Assembly (NCBI RefSeq): GCF_037076345.1
Contig: NZ_AP024702.1
Coordinates: 2,170,001-2,234,000 of the forward strand
DNA length: 64,000 bases
From: Haloferula helveola
GTDB taxonomy: Bacteria; Verrucomicrobiota; Verrucomicrobiia; Verrucomicrobiales; Akkermansiaceae
Direction of reading: 5' to 3'
Each line of letters opens with the position of its first letter. Positions within the stretch are counted from its first letter, which is position 1. Below are positions 23,865 through 33,175 of the stretch, in pieces. Under the pieces are notes generated by a model. The model did not search any database. It saw nothing but the letters and a program-made list of their open reading frames with translations, and had not been told where the DNA came from. The translations under genes and the position numbers were made by a program.

Positions 23865-25484
23865 TCAGAGGTTCCTCAGAGACTTCGCGGCATCGCTGTG
23901 CGCGGCGAAAAGCGCTGGCAGGAAGGCCGCTCCGGCACACAGCGCGAAGGCCATCACGCCGATGATCCCGATCTCGCTCGGGTTGATGTGGGCGGGCAGC
24001 ACGGTGAAGCCGTTGAACGAGGCGGGGAAGGGATCGAAGCCCATCCCCCGGAAGGCCCGCTGGATCGGCTCACGGAAGTGGATCACCAACAACCCGAGTC
24101 CGACACCCAGCGCGGAGCCGGCCGCGCCCAGGATCATCCCTTGGTAAACGAAGACCCGCACAATTTGGCCGGGCGCCGCTCCAAGGGCTTTCATCACGCC
24201 GATCTCGCGACGCTTCTGGATCGTCACGGTGAACATCACCGCCGTCATCGAGAACGCCGAAACGAGGATGATGAAGGAGAGCGCGAAGTACATCATCACC
24301 CGCTGCTGCTCGATCAAGCGCGAGAAGTCGCTCATCTCCTCGATCCACGTGACCGGCTGCCATCCTTCCGGCAGCTCGCGCGCCATCCGCTCGGCGACGA
24401 GACCCGCTTGGTAGGGATCCTCCAGCCGCACCGCGATCCCCTGCACCATGTCATCGAGACCCGCGAGCTCCTGACCGAGATGGAGCGGAACAAAAACATC
24501 CGGCGTCAGTGCCATCTGCGACGACTGATACACCCCGATGATCGTCGCCTCGGTCGGCAGCACGAACTCTTCGATGCCTTGCAGCGTTTCGAGGTCCATC
24601 TCCTTGACGTCGGTCGCGTTCAGCCGGTCGAGAATGGCGAGGAACTCCTTCGGTGCCTCCTTGGTATGGCGCTGGACCCGGTTGACCGCGTCGTCCTCGG
24701 CGTCGCTGATCAGGTCGAGCGCCTCGCCGACGATCTCGGCCTCGGCTTCGCGCACGCCTTCGTAGAAAATCTGCTGCAGCGGGATCACGATCGCGTTGTA
24801 GTCCTCGCTCGACATTTCCGAGCCTTCGGCCGTCACCTTCCACTTCTCGCTCACGGCCTTGCGGACCTCGGTGAGCACCTCGGCGTACTTCTCCCGCAAC
24901 GGGGGCTCCTTGGTCCGCTTGTAGGCATCCTCCACTTGCTCGACGTTCCGCAAGGTCAGGAGCTGGATCACGTCGCCCACCCCCGCGTTGAACAGCCGGG
25001 CCGTCTTCGAGGAAATCACCACCCGGTCGTCGAGGCCCATGTCCGAGGAGCTCTCCGGATAGTTCTCCAGATCGAGCATCGCCTCAATGCCGTCGACCTC
25101 GATCGGATTCGAGGTGTCGACCGCCCGGAACACGCCCGGCGAGCGGTAGCCGTTGATGTCGATCAGCATGCTGTCCTGCACGAAAGGCCCCGCCTCGACG
25201 ACGCCCGGCATCTTGGCCACCTCGGCCGCCGCCTCGCGCCAGTCGGACACTGGCTGGCGGAATCCTTCGAACGGCGCGTAGTCGAGACGGACGTGGGGAA
25301 TGAACCCGAGCAGCCGGCCTTTCACCTCCCGCTCGAGGCCCGAGTAGACCGACATCACGACGACCAGCACCAGCACGCCGAGCATCACGCCCGAGACGGA
25401 AATCAGCGCGACTGCCGAAAGCAGTGCCCGGCGCGGATTCAGGTAGCGCCAGGCGAGCATGAGGCTGAAGGAACGGCGGGCCAT
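23865..25484 (-). CDS. LolC/LolE-type ABC transporter permease
   Basis: Inner-membrane permease of the MacB/FtsX superfamily in the lipoprotein-release (Lol) group. It starts MARRSFSLMLAWRYLNPRRA (ATG 25484), with helix 1 at about residues 20-45 (LISVSGVMLGVLVLVVVMSV), a periplasmic domain of about 330 residues, and three C-terminal helices beginning with FALSFIILVSAFSMTAVMF and the conserved cytoplasmic stretch QKRREIGVMKALGA. At 539 residues it is longer than typical LolC/E (~410) because of an acidic helical insertion in the periplasmic part. The cognate LolD ATPase is not adjacent. Lipoprotein transport is the best guess. Confidence 0.8.
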   Translation of the reverse strand: MARRSFSLMLAWRYLNPRRALLSAVALISVSGVMLGVLVLVVVMSVYSGLEREVKGRLLGFIPHVRLDYAPFEGFRQPVSDWREAAAEVAKMPGVVEAGPFVQDSMLIDINGYRSPGVFRAVDTSNPIEVDGIEAMLDLENYPESSSDMGLDDRVVISSKTARLFNAGVGDVIQLLTLRNVEQVEDAYKRTKEPPLREKYAEVLTEVRKAVSEKWKVTAEGSEMSSEDYNAIVIPLQQIFYEGVREAEAEIVGEALDLISDAEDDAVNRVQRHTKEAPKEFLAILDRLNATDVKEMDLETLQGIEEFVLPTEATIIGVYQSSQMALTPDVFVPLHLGQELAGLDDMVQGIAVRLEDPYQAGLVAERMARELPEGWQPVTWIEEMSDFSRLIEQQRVMMYFALSFIILVSAFSMTAVMFTVTIQKRREIGVMKALGAAPGQIVRVFVYQGMILGAAGSALGVGLGLLVIHFREPIQRAFRGMGFDPFPASFNGFTVLPAHINPSEIGIIGVMAFALCAGAAFLPALFAAHSDAAKSLRNL

Positions 25485-25533
25485 GCCCCTGCCTAGCCGC
25501 CCGTCCTCCGCCGCGCAAGCGAAGCGCCACAAA

Positions 25534-26496
25534 CTAGCCGAGCTCGATACCCTCGGCCTTCAGCAAATGCTGGAGGGCATCTTCCATCGAGCGTCTTGCT
25601 TGGGCGGTCGTCCGGTGCAGGTAGGCGTGGACGAGCGCGTCATCCTTGTTCCGGTCTTCGCAGGCCTCGCTGTAGCTCTCGAAGGCCGAGAGTCCCTTGA
25701 GGAGCTCCGCAAGGTGGCGGGGACACTCGCAATCGACCGCCGTGCTGATGTTTGCCAGCTTCGCCAGCTGGGCGGATCCGAAGAGCCGCTCGGGGATGGC
25801 GCCGGCGTCCGGCATGTCGCTTCTGCCGGTCAAAGCTTCCAGTTGGAACACGCACTCGCGGCGCAGTCGGCCGGCATCACGCTGGCCGTGGAGCAGGATC
25901 ACGTCGGGGTTGTCGCCCCGCACCGACTGCTCCAGCTCGCGAGTTGCGAAACGGTAGGCAATCAGAGTCCGCCGCGCGCCAGTCCGCTCGGCCAGAAGCC
26001 GTGCGGAATCGAGCGTTTCCTCAAACAGCGTGTCGGTCTCGATCAGTAGGAGATCGGCACCCGGAACCGCGGGTGAGTCCAGCGCGTCCTGCAAGGTCGC
26101 GAACGGACAGGACCACTCGAAATCGACTGACGAGTCATCGCCGAGCAGCGCATTGCCGGTCTCACTGACCACCAGCACGCGGCTGTCGGCGGTCGGCTGG
26201 GACCGGCGCACCACTTCGGCCTCCTCCGCCGCCAGAGAGCGCAGGCGGTCGAGAGGGTGGGCCGCGATGCGGTTGATCGCGTGACCGGCATCGGTCAGCG
26301 ACCGGAGAAGCGACAGCCTCTGGAGATCCTCCCGCGTGTACAGACGACGCTTGGTCTCCGTGCGCTGGGGCTCGACCGCCCCATAGCGTTTCTCCCACAT
26401 CCGGATCCGCGCTGCGGTAAGGCCGGTCCTCGCCACGACGGTCGCAGTTCCGAAAAGCTCCTCATTCGCAGATTGGTCGGACTCGATGTCACTCAT
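25534..26496 (-). CDS. MerR-type transcriptional regulator with a long C-terminal domain
   Basis: A 320-residue regulator. The MerR winged helix is clear at residues 17-80 (VVARTGLTAARIRMWEKRYG ... RRLYTREDLQRLSLLRSL), closest in style to the LitR/CarA group, whose C-terminus binds cobalamin. Here the C-terminal ~230 residues have a strand-helix pattern (DSRVLVVSETGNALL ... DLLLIETDTL ... DVILLHG) compatible with that fold, but the cobalamin DxHxxG motif is absent, so a ligand cannot be assumed. It is divergent from the sigma-factor gene across a 183-base AT-richer region, making mutual control plausible (inference). Confidence 0.8.
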   Translation of the reverse strand: MSDIESDQSANEELFGTATVVARTGLTAARIRMWEKRYGAVEPQRTETKRRLYTREDLQRLSLLRSLTDAGHAINRIAAHPLDRLRSLAAEEAEVVRRSQPTADSRVLVVSETGNALLGDDSSVDFEWSCPFATLQDALDSPAVPGADLLLIETDTLFEETLDSARLLAERTGARRTLIAYRFATRELEQSVRGDNPDVILLHGQRDAGRLRRECVFQLEALTGRSDMPDAGAIPERLFGSAQLAKLANISTAVDCECPRHLAELLKGLSAFESYSEACEDRNKDDALVHAYLHRTTAQARRSMEDALQHLLKAEGIELG

Positions 26497-26574
26497 GACG
26501 CCCCATCTTCGTGTTACCCACAGTATTCACAAACAAAATGTTAACAAGATGGCCAAATTGGAGGAAAACAGGGA

Positions 26575-26603
26575 CTTTGTTCGGTTTTTGATTGCAAACA
26601 AAG
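26575..26603. promoter_or_regulatory. Inverted repeat in the divergent merR-like/sigma-factor promoter region
   Basis: CTTTGTT (26575-26581) and AACAAAG (26597-26603) form a 7-base inverted repeat with a 15-base spacer in the only AT-rich gap nearby. It could be an operator for the MerR-type protein; MerR sites normally lie between -35 and -10, and the promoter itself cannot be placed with confidence. Confidence 0.3.
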
Positions 26604-26679
26604 CCGCTCTGTTCGTATTCCGTGCGGTGTGGTGGATGGTGCAGCTGCATTTGTTCGCTACCCCCAACCTCTCCAAATC

Positions 26680-27543
26680 ATGTCCTACTCCCAATCCAAC
26701 GACTCGCTCCGGACCTACTTCAAGGAGATCGCCAAGACCCCGCTGTTGACCCCTGAGGAAGAGCTTGAGCTCGCCAACCGGGTGATGCGGGGCGACGAGA
26801 AGGCCCGGGAACACATGATTCGAGCCAATCTGCGCTTGGTCGTGAAAATTGCCCAAGACTACGCCGGCTACGGCCTCCCCCTCGCTGATCTGATCTCCGA
26901 GGGAAACATTGGCCTGACCAAGGCGGTCGAACGTTTCGACCCGGAAAAAGGCGCCAAGCTGAGCAGCTACGCCGCCTGGTGGATCAAGCAGTCGATCAAG
27001 CGGGCCCTCGCCAACCAGAGCAAGACGGTCCGGCTGCCGGTGCACATGGTGCAGAAGATCGCCCACATGCGGAGCATTGCCCGCAGGATGGCCGAAGAAC
27101 TGGGTCGCGAACCGACCAAGGACGAACTCTCCGAAGAGACCGGGATTCCGCGCCGCAAGCTTTCCGCCCTGATGCAGGCCTCGCAGCGGACGACCTCGCT
27201 CGACGCACCGCTGGCCGATGGCGAAGGCACCACCTACGCCGACGTGATCGGCGATGAACGGGCGGTCGATCCCGGCGAGGCTCTGAGCTTCAACGATTCC
27301 GCCGACCACCTTGAAGAGCTCCTCGCCACCCTCGATGACCGTGAGGCGAGAATCATCGACGCCCGCTTCGGACTGAACGGCAAGCGGCCGATGAACCTCG
27401 AAGAGATCGGTCGCGACTTCGGTCTGACCCGCGAACGGATCCGCCAGCTCCAGAACAAGGCCCTCGACAAGATGCGCCGGGCGCTGCGTCGCAAGGACAA
27501 CCCGCTTCCGGCACCGGTCACCGGCCTCTTCGACGAGGACTGA
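26680..27543 (+). CDS. RNA polymerase sigma-70 factor, group 1/2
   Basis: A 287-residue primary-like sigma factor without the long region 1.1. Region 1.2 is SLRTYFKEIAKTPLLTPEEE; region 2 is ANLRLVVKIAQDYAGYGLPL followed by ISEGNIGLTKAVERFDPEKG and the -10 recognition helix SYAAWWIKQSIKRAL; region 4 has LDDREARIIDARFGLNG and the helix-turn-helix EEIGRDFGLTRERIRQL. The short N-terminus suggests an alternative (RpoS/SigB/HrdD-like) rather than the housekeeping factor, though Verrucomicrobiota primary factors also vary. ATG 26680 is used; no Shine-Dalgarno is evident. Confidence 0.93.
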   Translation: MSYSQSNDSLRTYFKEIAKTPLLTPEEELELANRVMRGDEKAREHMIRANLRLVVKIAQDYAGYGLPLADLISEGNIGLTKAVERFDPEKGAKLSSYAAWWIKQSIKRALANQSKTVRLPVHMVQKIAHMRSIARRMAEELGREPTKDELSEETGIPRRKLSALMQASQRTTSLDAPLADGEGTTYADVIGDERAVDPGEALSFNDSADHLEELLATLDDREARIIDARFGLNGKRPMNLEEIGRDFGLTRERIRQLQNKALDKMRRALRRKDNPLPAPVTGLFDED

Positions 27544-27571
27544 ACGTCGGCGCGGTCTCAGCCGCTCAGGC

Positions 27572-28744
27572 TCAGTCCGCGCACTTCAGGCAGATCGCCT
27601 TGAGATACTCGGCCTCGGGAAACGAGGCCGGGTGATCATCAGCATGGCGGCTCGTCCACAGCTCCTCGCAGCGGCGTCCGCTGCGCTTCGCCTCGGAGCG
27701 CACGGCCCCGAAGAATTCGTCGGCTGAAACGTGCGCTGAACAGGATGCGGCCACAAGGATGCCACCCTGGCGAACACGGGCGAGCGCCACTCCATTCAGC
27801 CGTCGATAGGCGACGATCGCCTTCTCGCGGTCCCGCTCACGCTTGGCCAACGACGGAGGATCCGAAATCACGAGATCGTAAGACGCTCCCGACTGCCCCA
27901 CCCACTCGAACACATCCGCTTGGATTCCTTCGTGGATCGTCGGATCGAGGTCGGGGTTCAGTGCGAAGTTCCGGCGGGCGCTCTCCAACGCATGGGCGCT
28001 GATGTCGACGTCAACCACGCGGGTCGCTCCACCCCGGGCGGCATAGAGCGAGAAGCCGCCGGAAAAGCTGAACAGATTGAGAACCTCCCGACCTTCGGCG
28101 AGTTGTTCGACGCGCGCCCGGTTGTCGCGTTGGTCGAGAAAGAAGCCGGTCTTCTGCCCATGGACCACCGCCGCCTCGAAGCGGATCCCGTTTTCCGAGA
28201 AGACCACCACTTCGTCGCCCTGGTCCCCTTGGAAGCCGGGCACGAGACCATGCTCGGCGGTGGCGTCAGCGAGGTTCCGGCTGACCCGCAGGACCAGATA
28301 GCGCGGACCGAAAACCTCGCGTAGCACCGACTCGATCTCCGCCCACCTCTCCAGCCAAACCGCGGAGTAAAGCTTCACCACCAGCGTGTCGGCATATCGG
28401 TCCGCCACCAGCCCGGGGAAGCCTTCGCTCTCGCCATTGATGCAGCGGGCGCCGTTGGTCTTGGCGTTGAACACCTCCTCACGTCGCGTTGCCGCGTCGC
28501 GCGCGCGACCAAGCCACCAGTCACGATCGATCACCGCCGGACTGCCGGCGTGAACGACCCGCACCCGGATCGGCGAATCGGGATCGTAGAGTCCAACCGC
28601 GAGGAAGCGGTCGCGACGGTCGTACATCACCACCAGTTCGCCCGCCGAACCTTCACGGTTCTGGGACTTCACGCTCTCGGCGAACACCCATGGATGTCCC
28701 TTCCTCACCGCCGTCTCCGCACGCGGCAGCAACTGCATCCGCAT
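27572..28744 (-). CDS. rlmI: Class I SAM-dependent rRNA methyltransferase, RlmI-like
   Basis: A 390-residue enzyme with an N-terminal PUA domain (about 1-70; RAETAVRKGHPWVFAESVK), an RlmI/EEHEY-type middle domain (INGESEGFPGLVADRY) and a C-terminal Rossmann methyltransferase: motif I VLNLFSFSGGFSLYAARGGA, acidic motif II VVDVDISAHALESARRN, and motif IV DLVISDPPSLAK. The family makes 5-methylcytosine in 23S rRNA; the catalytic Cys is in AASCSAHVS. ATG 28744 is used; GTG 28753 is an alternative. The FG-GAP gene upstream on the same strand ends a few bases before it, so the two may be co-transcribed. Confidence 0.9.
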   Translation of the reverse strand: MRMQLLPRAETAVRKGHPWVFAESVKSQNREGSAGELVVMYDRRDRFLAVGLYDPDSPIRVRVVHAGSPAVIDRDWWLGRARDAATRREEVFNAKTNGARCINGESEGFPGLVADRYADTLVVKLYSAVWLERWAEIESVLREVFGPRYLVLRVSRNLADATAEHGLVPGFQGDQGDEVVVFSENGIRFEAAVVHGQKTGFFLDQRDNRARVEQLAEGREVLNLFSFSGGFSLYAARGGATRVVDVDISAHALESARRNFALNPDLDPTIHEGIQADVFEWVGQSGASYDLVISDPPSLAKRERDREKAIVAYRRLNGVALARVRQGGILVAASCSAHVSADEFFGAVRSEAKRSGRRCEELWTSRHADDHPASFPEAEYLKAICLKCAD

Positions 28745-28755
28745 TCTCGACACTC

Positions 28756-30045
28756 CTAGCGCGCCTCCTGACGGAAAAAGAACACCCCCCGCTTGTTGGC
28801 GATACCGATGTCGACCTGGCCGTCGCCCGTGACATCGCGCACCGTGAACTGAGTGCCGACGCCCGAAGCGTCGTCGATCCGGTGAGGCTCGAACGACACC
28901 TTGCCGGACTCGTCGTGGCTCACCCGATACCAGTAAAGGACCGGCGTACCCAAGGGGTCGATATCACCCTTCGGACCGTGGGCGAAGTAGCGCTTCCCGG
29001 TCACGATGTCGCGCTGGCCGTCGCCATCGATGTCGGCCATCTCGACCGCGTGCGGCTGGGTGAAGACCACCCCCCCGGCACTCTCCTCGGCGGTCTTGCC
29101 CATGATCGGGTGCCGCACGAAAGAGCCATCGGGCTTCTGCTCGTTCCACGCCAAGCCATGGCCGTGGGCCTCGATCGCCGTGACCACATCCGCGCGTCCG
29201 TCGCCGTTCACATCATCGACATGCATCTGCGCCCCGTTCGCCGCGAAATCCGCCGCGTGGAATGCCCACTCGGGATCGCCTTCGAGCGACTCCGGCTGCT
29301 CCCACCACCCGTGGACCATCAACAGGTCGGTCCGGCCGTCGCCATTCACATCGCCGACTCCGAGACCATGCTGGAAACGGCCCCACTTGCCGGGCGCAGA
29401 GATCGGATGGAATTTCCAAGGTGCGGCAGGGTTCCCGGGATCCGGACTCGCATAGCCGAGGCACGCGCCGCCTTCCGCCTCGACCTTGGTATGGAAAACG
29501 AGCTCGGGAGCGCCGTCCCCGGTCACGTCGACAAGCACCGGCGATTCGTTGTCGACCGACGGATAGGCGGTGTGGCGTTTCCACGGGGACTCACCGCCCT
29601 TCGAATTCTCGAACCAGAACGCTTCCTTCCCGGGGAAGGAAACGGTGAGGATGTCATCCCAGCCGTCGGCGTTGAAGTCACCGCTGAAGAGCTGGAAGCA
29701 GTCGGAGTAGGCATTGGTGCCCGAGTAGGCGCCCGCGAATCCGGCCACGCTGACCATTTCTCCCTCCGGATTCTTCGCCCGATGCGGCGCCTGGCCCGAG
29801 GGCGACTGCCGCGTGTCGGTCGCGTCGTAGGCATGGCGCTTCGAGAAATCCGGACCCTCCCACCAGTAAGGCCCCGCCGCGAGGTCCGGCTTGCCGTCGT
29901 TGTTGAAGTCGCCGAAGTCCGCGCCTTCGGCCCAGAACTCGCGGGTCAGTTCGGATTTCGCGAATCGGGGTGCGGGACGATCCGGCGCGTTCAGCGCAAC
30001 CGCCAGGATCGTGCCACCGAGGAGGAACAGGGGAAGGGTTCTCAT
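28756..30045 (-). CDS. Exported FG-GAP/VCBS repeat protein
   Basis: A 429-residue secreted beta-propeller protein. A signal peptide (MRTLPLFLLGGTILAVALNA) precedes at least six FG-GAP/VCBS blades, each with a calcium-binding loop: GDFNNDGKPDLAAGPYWWEG, GDFNADGWDDILTV, VDVTGDGAPELVF, GDVNGDGRTDLLMVHGWWEQ, DDVNGDGRADVVTA, ADIDGDGQRDIVTG and RDVTGDGQVDIGIANKRG. This 'PYWWEG / ENSKG' form is common in Verrucomicrobiota and Planctomycetota, usually without known substrate. ATG 30045 is used. A family 1 palindrome separates it from the divergent SHD1 hydrolase. Confidence 0.88.
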   Translation of the reverse strand: MRTLPLFLLGGTILAVALNAPDRPAPRFAKSELTREFWAEGADFGDFNNDGKPDLAAGPYWWEGPDFSKRHAYDATDTRQSPSGQAPHRAKNPEGEMVSVAGFAGAYSGTNAYSDCFQLFSGDFNADGWDDILTVSFPGKEAFWFENSKGGESPWKRHTAYPSVDNESPVLVDVTGDGAPELVFHTKVEAEGGACLGYASPDPGNPAAPWKFHPISAPGKWGRFQHGLGVGDVNGDGRTDLLMVHGWWEQPESLEGDPEWAFHAADFAANGAQMHVDDVNGDGRADVVTAIEAHGHGLAWNEQKPDGSFVRHPIMGKTAEESAGGVVFTQPHAVEMADIDGDGQRDIVTGKRYFAHGPKGDIDPLGTPVLYWYRVSHDESGKVSFEPHRIDDASGVGTQFTVRDVTGDGQVDIGIANKRGVFFFRQEAR

Positions 30046-30116
30046 GACTGGGAGAATACGAGCCTGATCCGGGAATCCTGTGGCCGGAAGCGCGAAAGCC
30101 GGTGGAACCGGAGGAA

Positions 30117-30182
30117 ATGGACCGCGCGAGCCCACTCGCGCATCACGGACGCCAGGATTGCGCGAGTGGGCTCGCGCGGTCC
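30117..30182. repeat. REP-like palindrome, family 1
   Basis: Arms of 24 bases, perfectly complementary (30119-30142 and 30159-30182), reading inward from GGACCGCGCGAGCCCACTCG. The centre differs from the copy at 5062-5128. It lies in the divergent promoter region between the FG-GAP and SHD1-hydrolase genes, unlike the other copies, which follow genes. Confidence 0.85.
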
Positions 30183-30255
30183 GACTCCCCGGATCCCTCC
30201 GGCCCATCACATGGAGCTTGTCGCCGCCACAACGGCTCGACCATGGTGCGACCGC

Positions 30256-31500
30256 ATGATGAAGCGCTTTCTCACCCTGCTCGCGGTCCTCTCGACCGGC
30301 GTCCTTTTCGGTCAACCCACCGAGTCCCGGACATGGACCGCCAAGAGCGGCCACAAGGTCGAGGCCAAGGCGCTCGCCGTGGCTGAAGGCAAGGTCCGCT
30401 TCGAGCGCGCCGACGGCACCCAGGTCACCGTCGAGATCGCCAAGCTCTCCGACGACGACCAGGAGCTGCTGCGCGAGCATTTCGAGGTCGAGACGCCCGA
30501 TCCGGAAGCCGCGCCGGAGGTCGAAGCGGCCGACGATCTCCCGCATCCGTTGGGTGAAACGACTGGCGAGATTTCGACCGGCGGCGAGTGGAGCTATTTC
30601 CTCTACCTTCCGAAGTCGCTGGCCAAGGGGGAGAAGCACCCGGTGATGTTCATCATGAATCCGGGCGGGGGCGGTGCCGGCACCACCAATCGCTACATCC
30701 CCGGCGCCGAGCGCAACCGGATGATCCTCGCGGTTTCGAAGCAATCGAAGAACGGCTTCGAGAAAAGCCAGGAAGCGGTCGACGCGATGATCGAGCACGT
30801 TCTCGACACCCTCCCGATCGACGGAGACCGGCTTTACACCAGCGGTTTTTCGGGTGGCTCGCGGATGGCCCTCGCCACCGCGACCAAGAACAGCGACATC
30901 ACCGGCGTTCTTGCCTGTGGCGCGGGCGGATCGGTCGGCAACGCCAAGCAGGTCGTCTACGGTCTTTGTGGTACCAACTGCTTCAACCGCACCGACATGG
31001 CCCACGGCTTCAAAGGCTACCGGAACCGCGACGGCTTGCTGCGCTACTTCCCCGGCAAACACGCGTGGGCCGGCGACGAACTCATCGATGACGGCATCAC
31101 CCACCTCAACGGCGTGTTCCTCCTCAGCAACGGGAAGAACTATCCCGAAGCGACCGAGCGCTACGTTCAGGACGTCATGGCCCTCGTCCGCGAATCCAAG
31201 GACACCGCGCCGATGCGCGCCTTCATGTGGACCAGCTTCCTCACCGAACACGGCGCGGAGGCCGACGGTTTGGAGGAACTCCACCGTGAACTCGGCGCCG
31301 ACGAGGTGAACGAGACCTACGTGAAGGGCCTGCAGGAAATCGAGGCCTTCGCGGAGAAAAGCTTCGGCGAGGTTTCGGCGAGCCAGTGGAAAGCCGACCC
31401 GAAGGTTTCGTCGGCCTGTCTCCGGGAAGCGAAGAAGTATCCCGGCACGCCGTGGGAGGAAGTCCTCACCAAAATGGCCGAGGACGCCCAGAAATTCTGA
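30256..31500 (+). CDS. Exported SHD1-domain alpha/beta hydrolase
   Basis: A 414-residue secreted protein. A signal peptide (MMKRFLTLLAVLSTGVLFGQ) is followed by an SHD1 domain (about 22-75: SRTWTAKSGHKVEAKALAV ... VTVEIAKLSDDDQELLREH), a small beta module very common in Planctomycetota and Verrucomicrobiota. After an acidic Pro/Glu linker, an alpha/beta hydrolase of poly(3-hydroxyalkanoate) depolymerase/feruloyl esterase look begins near residue 105: HPVMFIMNPGGGGAG, nucleophile elbow GFSGGSRMA with Ser near residue 199, and a possible histidine in GKHAWAGDE. Substrate unknown. ATG 30256 is used, with a second ATG directly after it. Confidence 0.82.
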   Translation: MMKRFLTLLAVLSTGVLFGQPTESRTWTAKSGHKVEAKALAVAEGKVRFERADGTQVTVEIAKLSDDDQELLREHFEVETPDPEAAPEVEAADDLPHPLGETTGEISTGGEWSYFLYLPKSLAKGEKHPVMFIMNPGGGGAGTTNRYIPGAERNRMILAVSKQSKNGFEKSQEAVDAMIEHVLDTLPIDGDRLYTSGFSGGSRMALATATKNSDITGVLACGAGGSVGNAKQVVYGLCGTNCFNRTDMAHGFKGYRNRDGLLRYFPGKHAWAGDELIDDGITHLNGVFLLSNGKNYPEATERYVQDVMALVRESKDTAPMRAFMWTSFLTEHGAEADGLEELHRELGADEVNETYVKGLQEIEAFAEKSFGEVSASQWKADPKVSSACLREAKKYPGTPWEEVLTKMAEDAQKF

Positions 31501-31551
31501 TCCGAATCGGTGGCGCGGTCGTTAGGTCATGTGTAGCTTCCAATATTCGAC

Positions 31552-33171
31552 ATGCTTCGTCCCATCACGCTGCTTGCCCTGACCGCCTTCCCACCGACAG
31601 CGAACGCCCTTTTCATCCGTTCCTACAACGCCACGGATCACAAGCGCTTCGACCCTTGGCCGGCCGCAGCCGAAAACAATACCAACCGGATCCAGTCAAA
31701 TGTGGATCTCACCGGCATTGGCTACCGCTTCGGCACGTACCCGGCCCGCCAGTGCGCGCTGATTTCGCGACAGCACATCGTTTTCGCCAACCACTACTAC
31801 CCGGCGGGTCTCAACAACGGCAACACGGTGCGTTTTCTCAACGCCTCGAACGAGTTCGTTGACCGGACGGCGGGTGCCGAGATCGTAATCCCGGATGGAG
31901 TCAATGACTCCGACCTGGTCATCATCGCACTCGACTCACCGATCGACGCGGACTCCGGCATCAGCCCGCTTCCTTATCTCGATTTGCCCAACCCGGTCGA
32001 CTACGTCGGGCAGAATCTCATCGTCACGGGAAAATACAACGTGGGCCCTCCGGCACCGGATGGGCAATTTCCGCTGATCGGAACCGGCACGATCGCCGAA
32101 GTCGCAAGCATGTCTGAGGAAGTGGATTTTGGGGGGAGCACGGGAATGCTCACCACCCGCTACTTCCGGTTCGACTACCTTACGGCGGGATTGGGGCCCA
32201 ATGACTGCCACTTTGAGTTCGGCGACTCCGGCAGCCCGTCCATTGTTCCCATTGGTAGCACCGCGGCCCTCGTCGGTGTCCATAGCGGAACGGACGACCC
32301 CATCCCCGTCGTCATCGAGAACTACGACGTCTTTATTCCGTTCTACATCGCCCAACTCGACGCCGAAATGGCCGCGATGGGCTACCGCATGAGGTCATCC
32401 GATCCTGACCCGACCACCCTTTCGACGACGACAACCATCGTTCAGCCGACGCCCCGCAAGGCACTGCCGCTCGACTTCGACTACGATCTGGAGAACACCG
32501 GCGCCAACGTGACGGGAAACGTTGAGGTCGAGTTCGGTTTCCAGCCGGGCGAGGCGCCCGACACGATCACGCCGCCCGGCGGGTGGGTCACCTACGGCTC
32601 GGGAACGAAGTGGACGTTCCGCAAGGCCACCTTCGATCCGGCGGCCACCGCCACTTTCAGCGCGACTTGGGCCGCGGCACCCTCGGTCGAAACCCTGACG
32701 GTCGATCTCGTCCGTCGCAGCGACACGACGGCGGACTTCACCCAATCGGTCGACATCGATCTCGCGCCCTCGTTCGCCGATTGGGCCAGCGGGCTTGCCG
32801 AGCCCGGCGAAACGGACGACCCGGACGACGATATGCTGGTCAACCTCCTCGAGTACGCACTCGGCGGCGATCCTGAAGACGGCAGGCTCATCTTCGAGGA
32901 TGGCGGACCGCTCCAGCCGGTCATCGAGGAATCGGGAGGCACCGTCAGCATCAGCTTTCCCGAGCGCGACGATGCCGTCCTACGGGGACTATCGTACACA
33001 CTCGAGTTTTCCGAATCCCTCGCCAGCTGGTCGGAAACCCCTCCGGCGGGGATCATGACCTCGACGGCTGCCTACGCGCCGGCCGTCGACGGCTTCGTCA
33101 AGCGCACCTACAGCTGGCCCGCCGACCCGCTGAAGCGGTTCGTCCGCCTGAGCGTCGAGCTCAACGAGTGA
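31552..33171 (+). CDS. Exported trypsin-like serine protease with C-terminal module
   Basis: A 539-residue secreted protein. After a signal peptide ending near NALF (residue 20), residues ~25-280 look like a chymotrypsin-fold peptidase: catalytic His in ISRQHIVFANHY, Asp in VNDSDLVIIALDSP and Ser in EFGDSGSPSI (near 226). The next ~120 residues are a beta domain (LPLDFDYDLENTGANVTGNV). The C-terminal part carries FADWASGLAEPGETDDPDDD, then LVNLLEYALGGDPED and a strand-rich end RFVRLSVELNE; this module is shared with the 1338-residue surface protein at 49772-53788 and may direct export or attachment (inference). Four bases separate its stop from the Lgt-like start. Confidence 0.78.
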   Translation: MLRPITLLALTAFPPTANALFIRSYNATDHKRFDPWPAAAENNTNRIQSNVDLTGIGYRFGTYPARQCALISRQHIVFANHYYPAGLNNGNTVRFLNASNEFVDRTAGAEIVIPDGVNDSDLVIIALDSPIDADSGISPLPYLDLPNPVDYVGQNLIVTGKYNVGPPAPDGQFPLIGTGTIAEVASMSEEVDFGGSTGMLTTRYFRFDYLTAGLGPNDCHFEFGDSGSPSIVPIGSTAALVGVHSGTDDPIPVVIENYDVFIPFYIAQLDAEMAAMGYRMRSSDPDPTTLSTTTTIVQPTPRKALPLDFDYDLENTGANVTGNVEVEFGFQPGEAPDTITPPGGWVTYGSGTKWTFRKATFDPAATATFSATWAAAPSVETLTVDLVRRSDTTADFTQSVDIDLAPSFADWASGLAEPGETDDPDDDMLVNLLEYALGGDPEDGRLIFEDGGPLQPVIEESGGTVSISFPERDDAVLRGLSYTLEFSESLASWSETPPAGIMTSTAAYAPAVDGFVKRTYSWPADPLKRFVRLSVELNE

Positions 33172-33175
33172 CGCC

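Noticed and set aside
22569-25496. 975-codon plus-strand open frame
   Set aside because: Opposes YqiJ-like, hypothetical and permease genes; composition (Arg/His/Asp-rich) is typical of reverse-strand reading of GC-rich genes.
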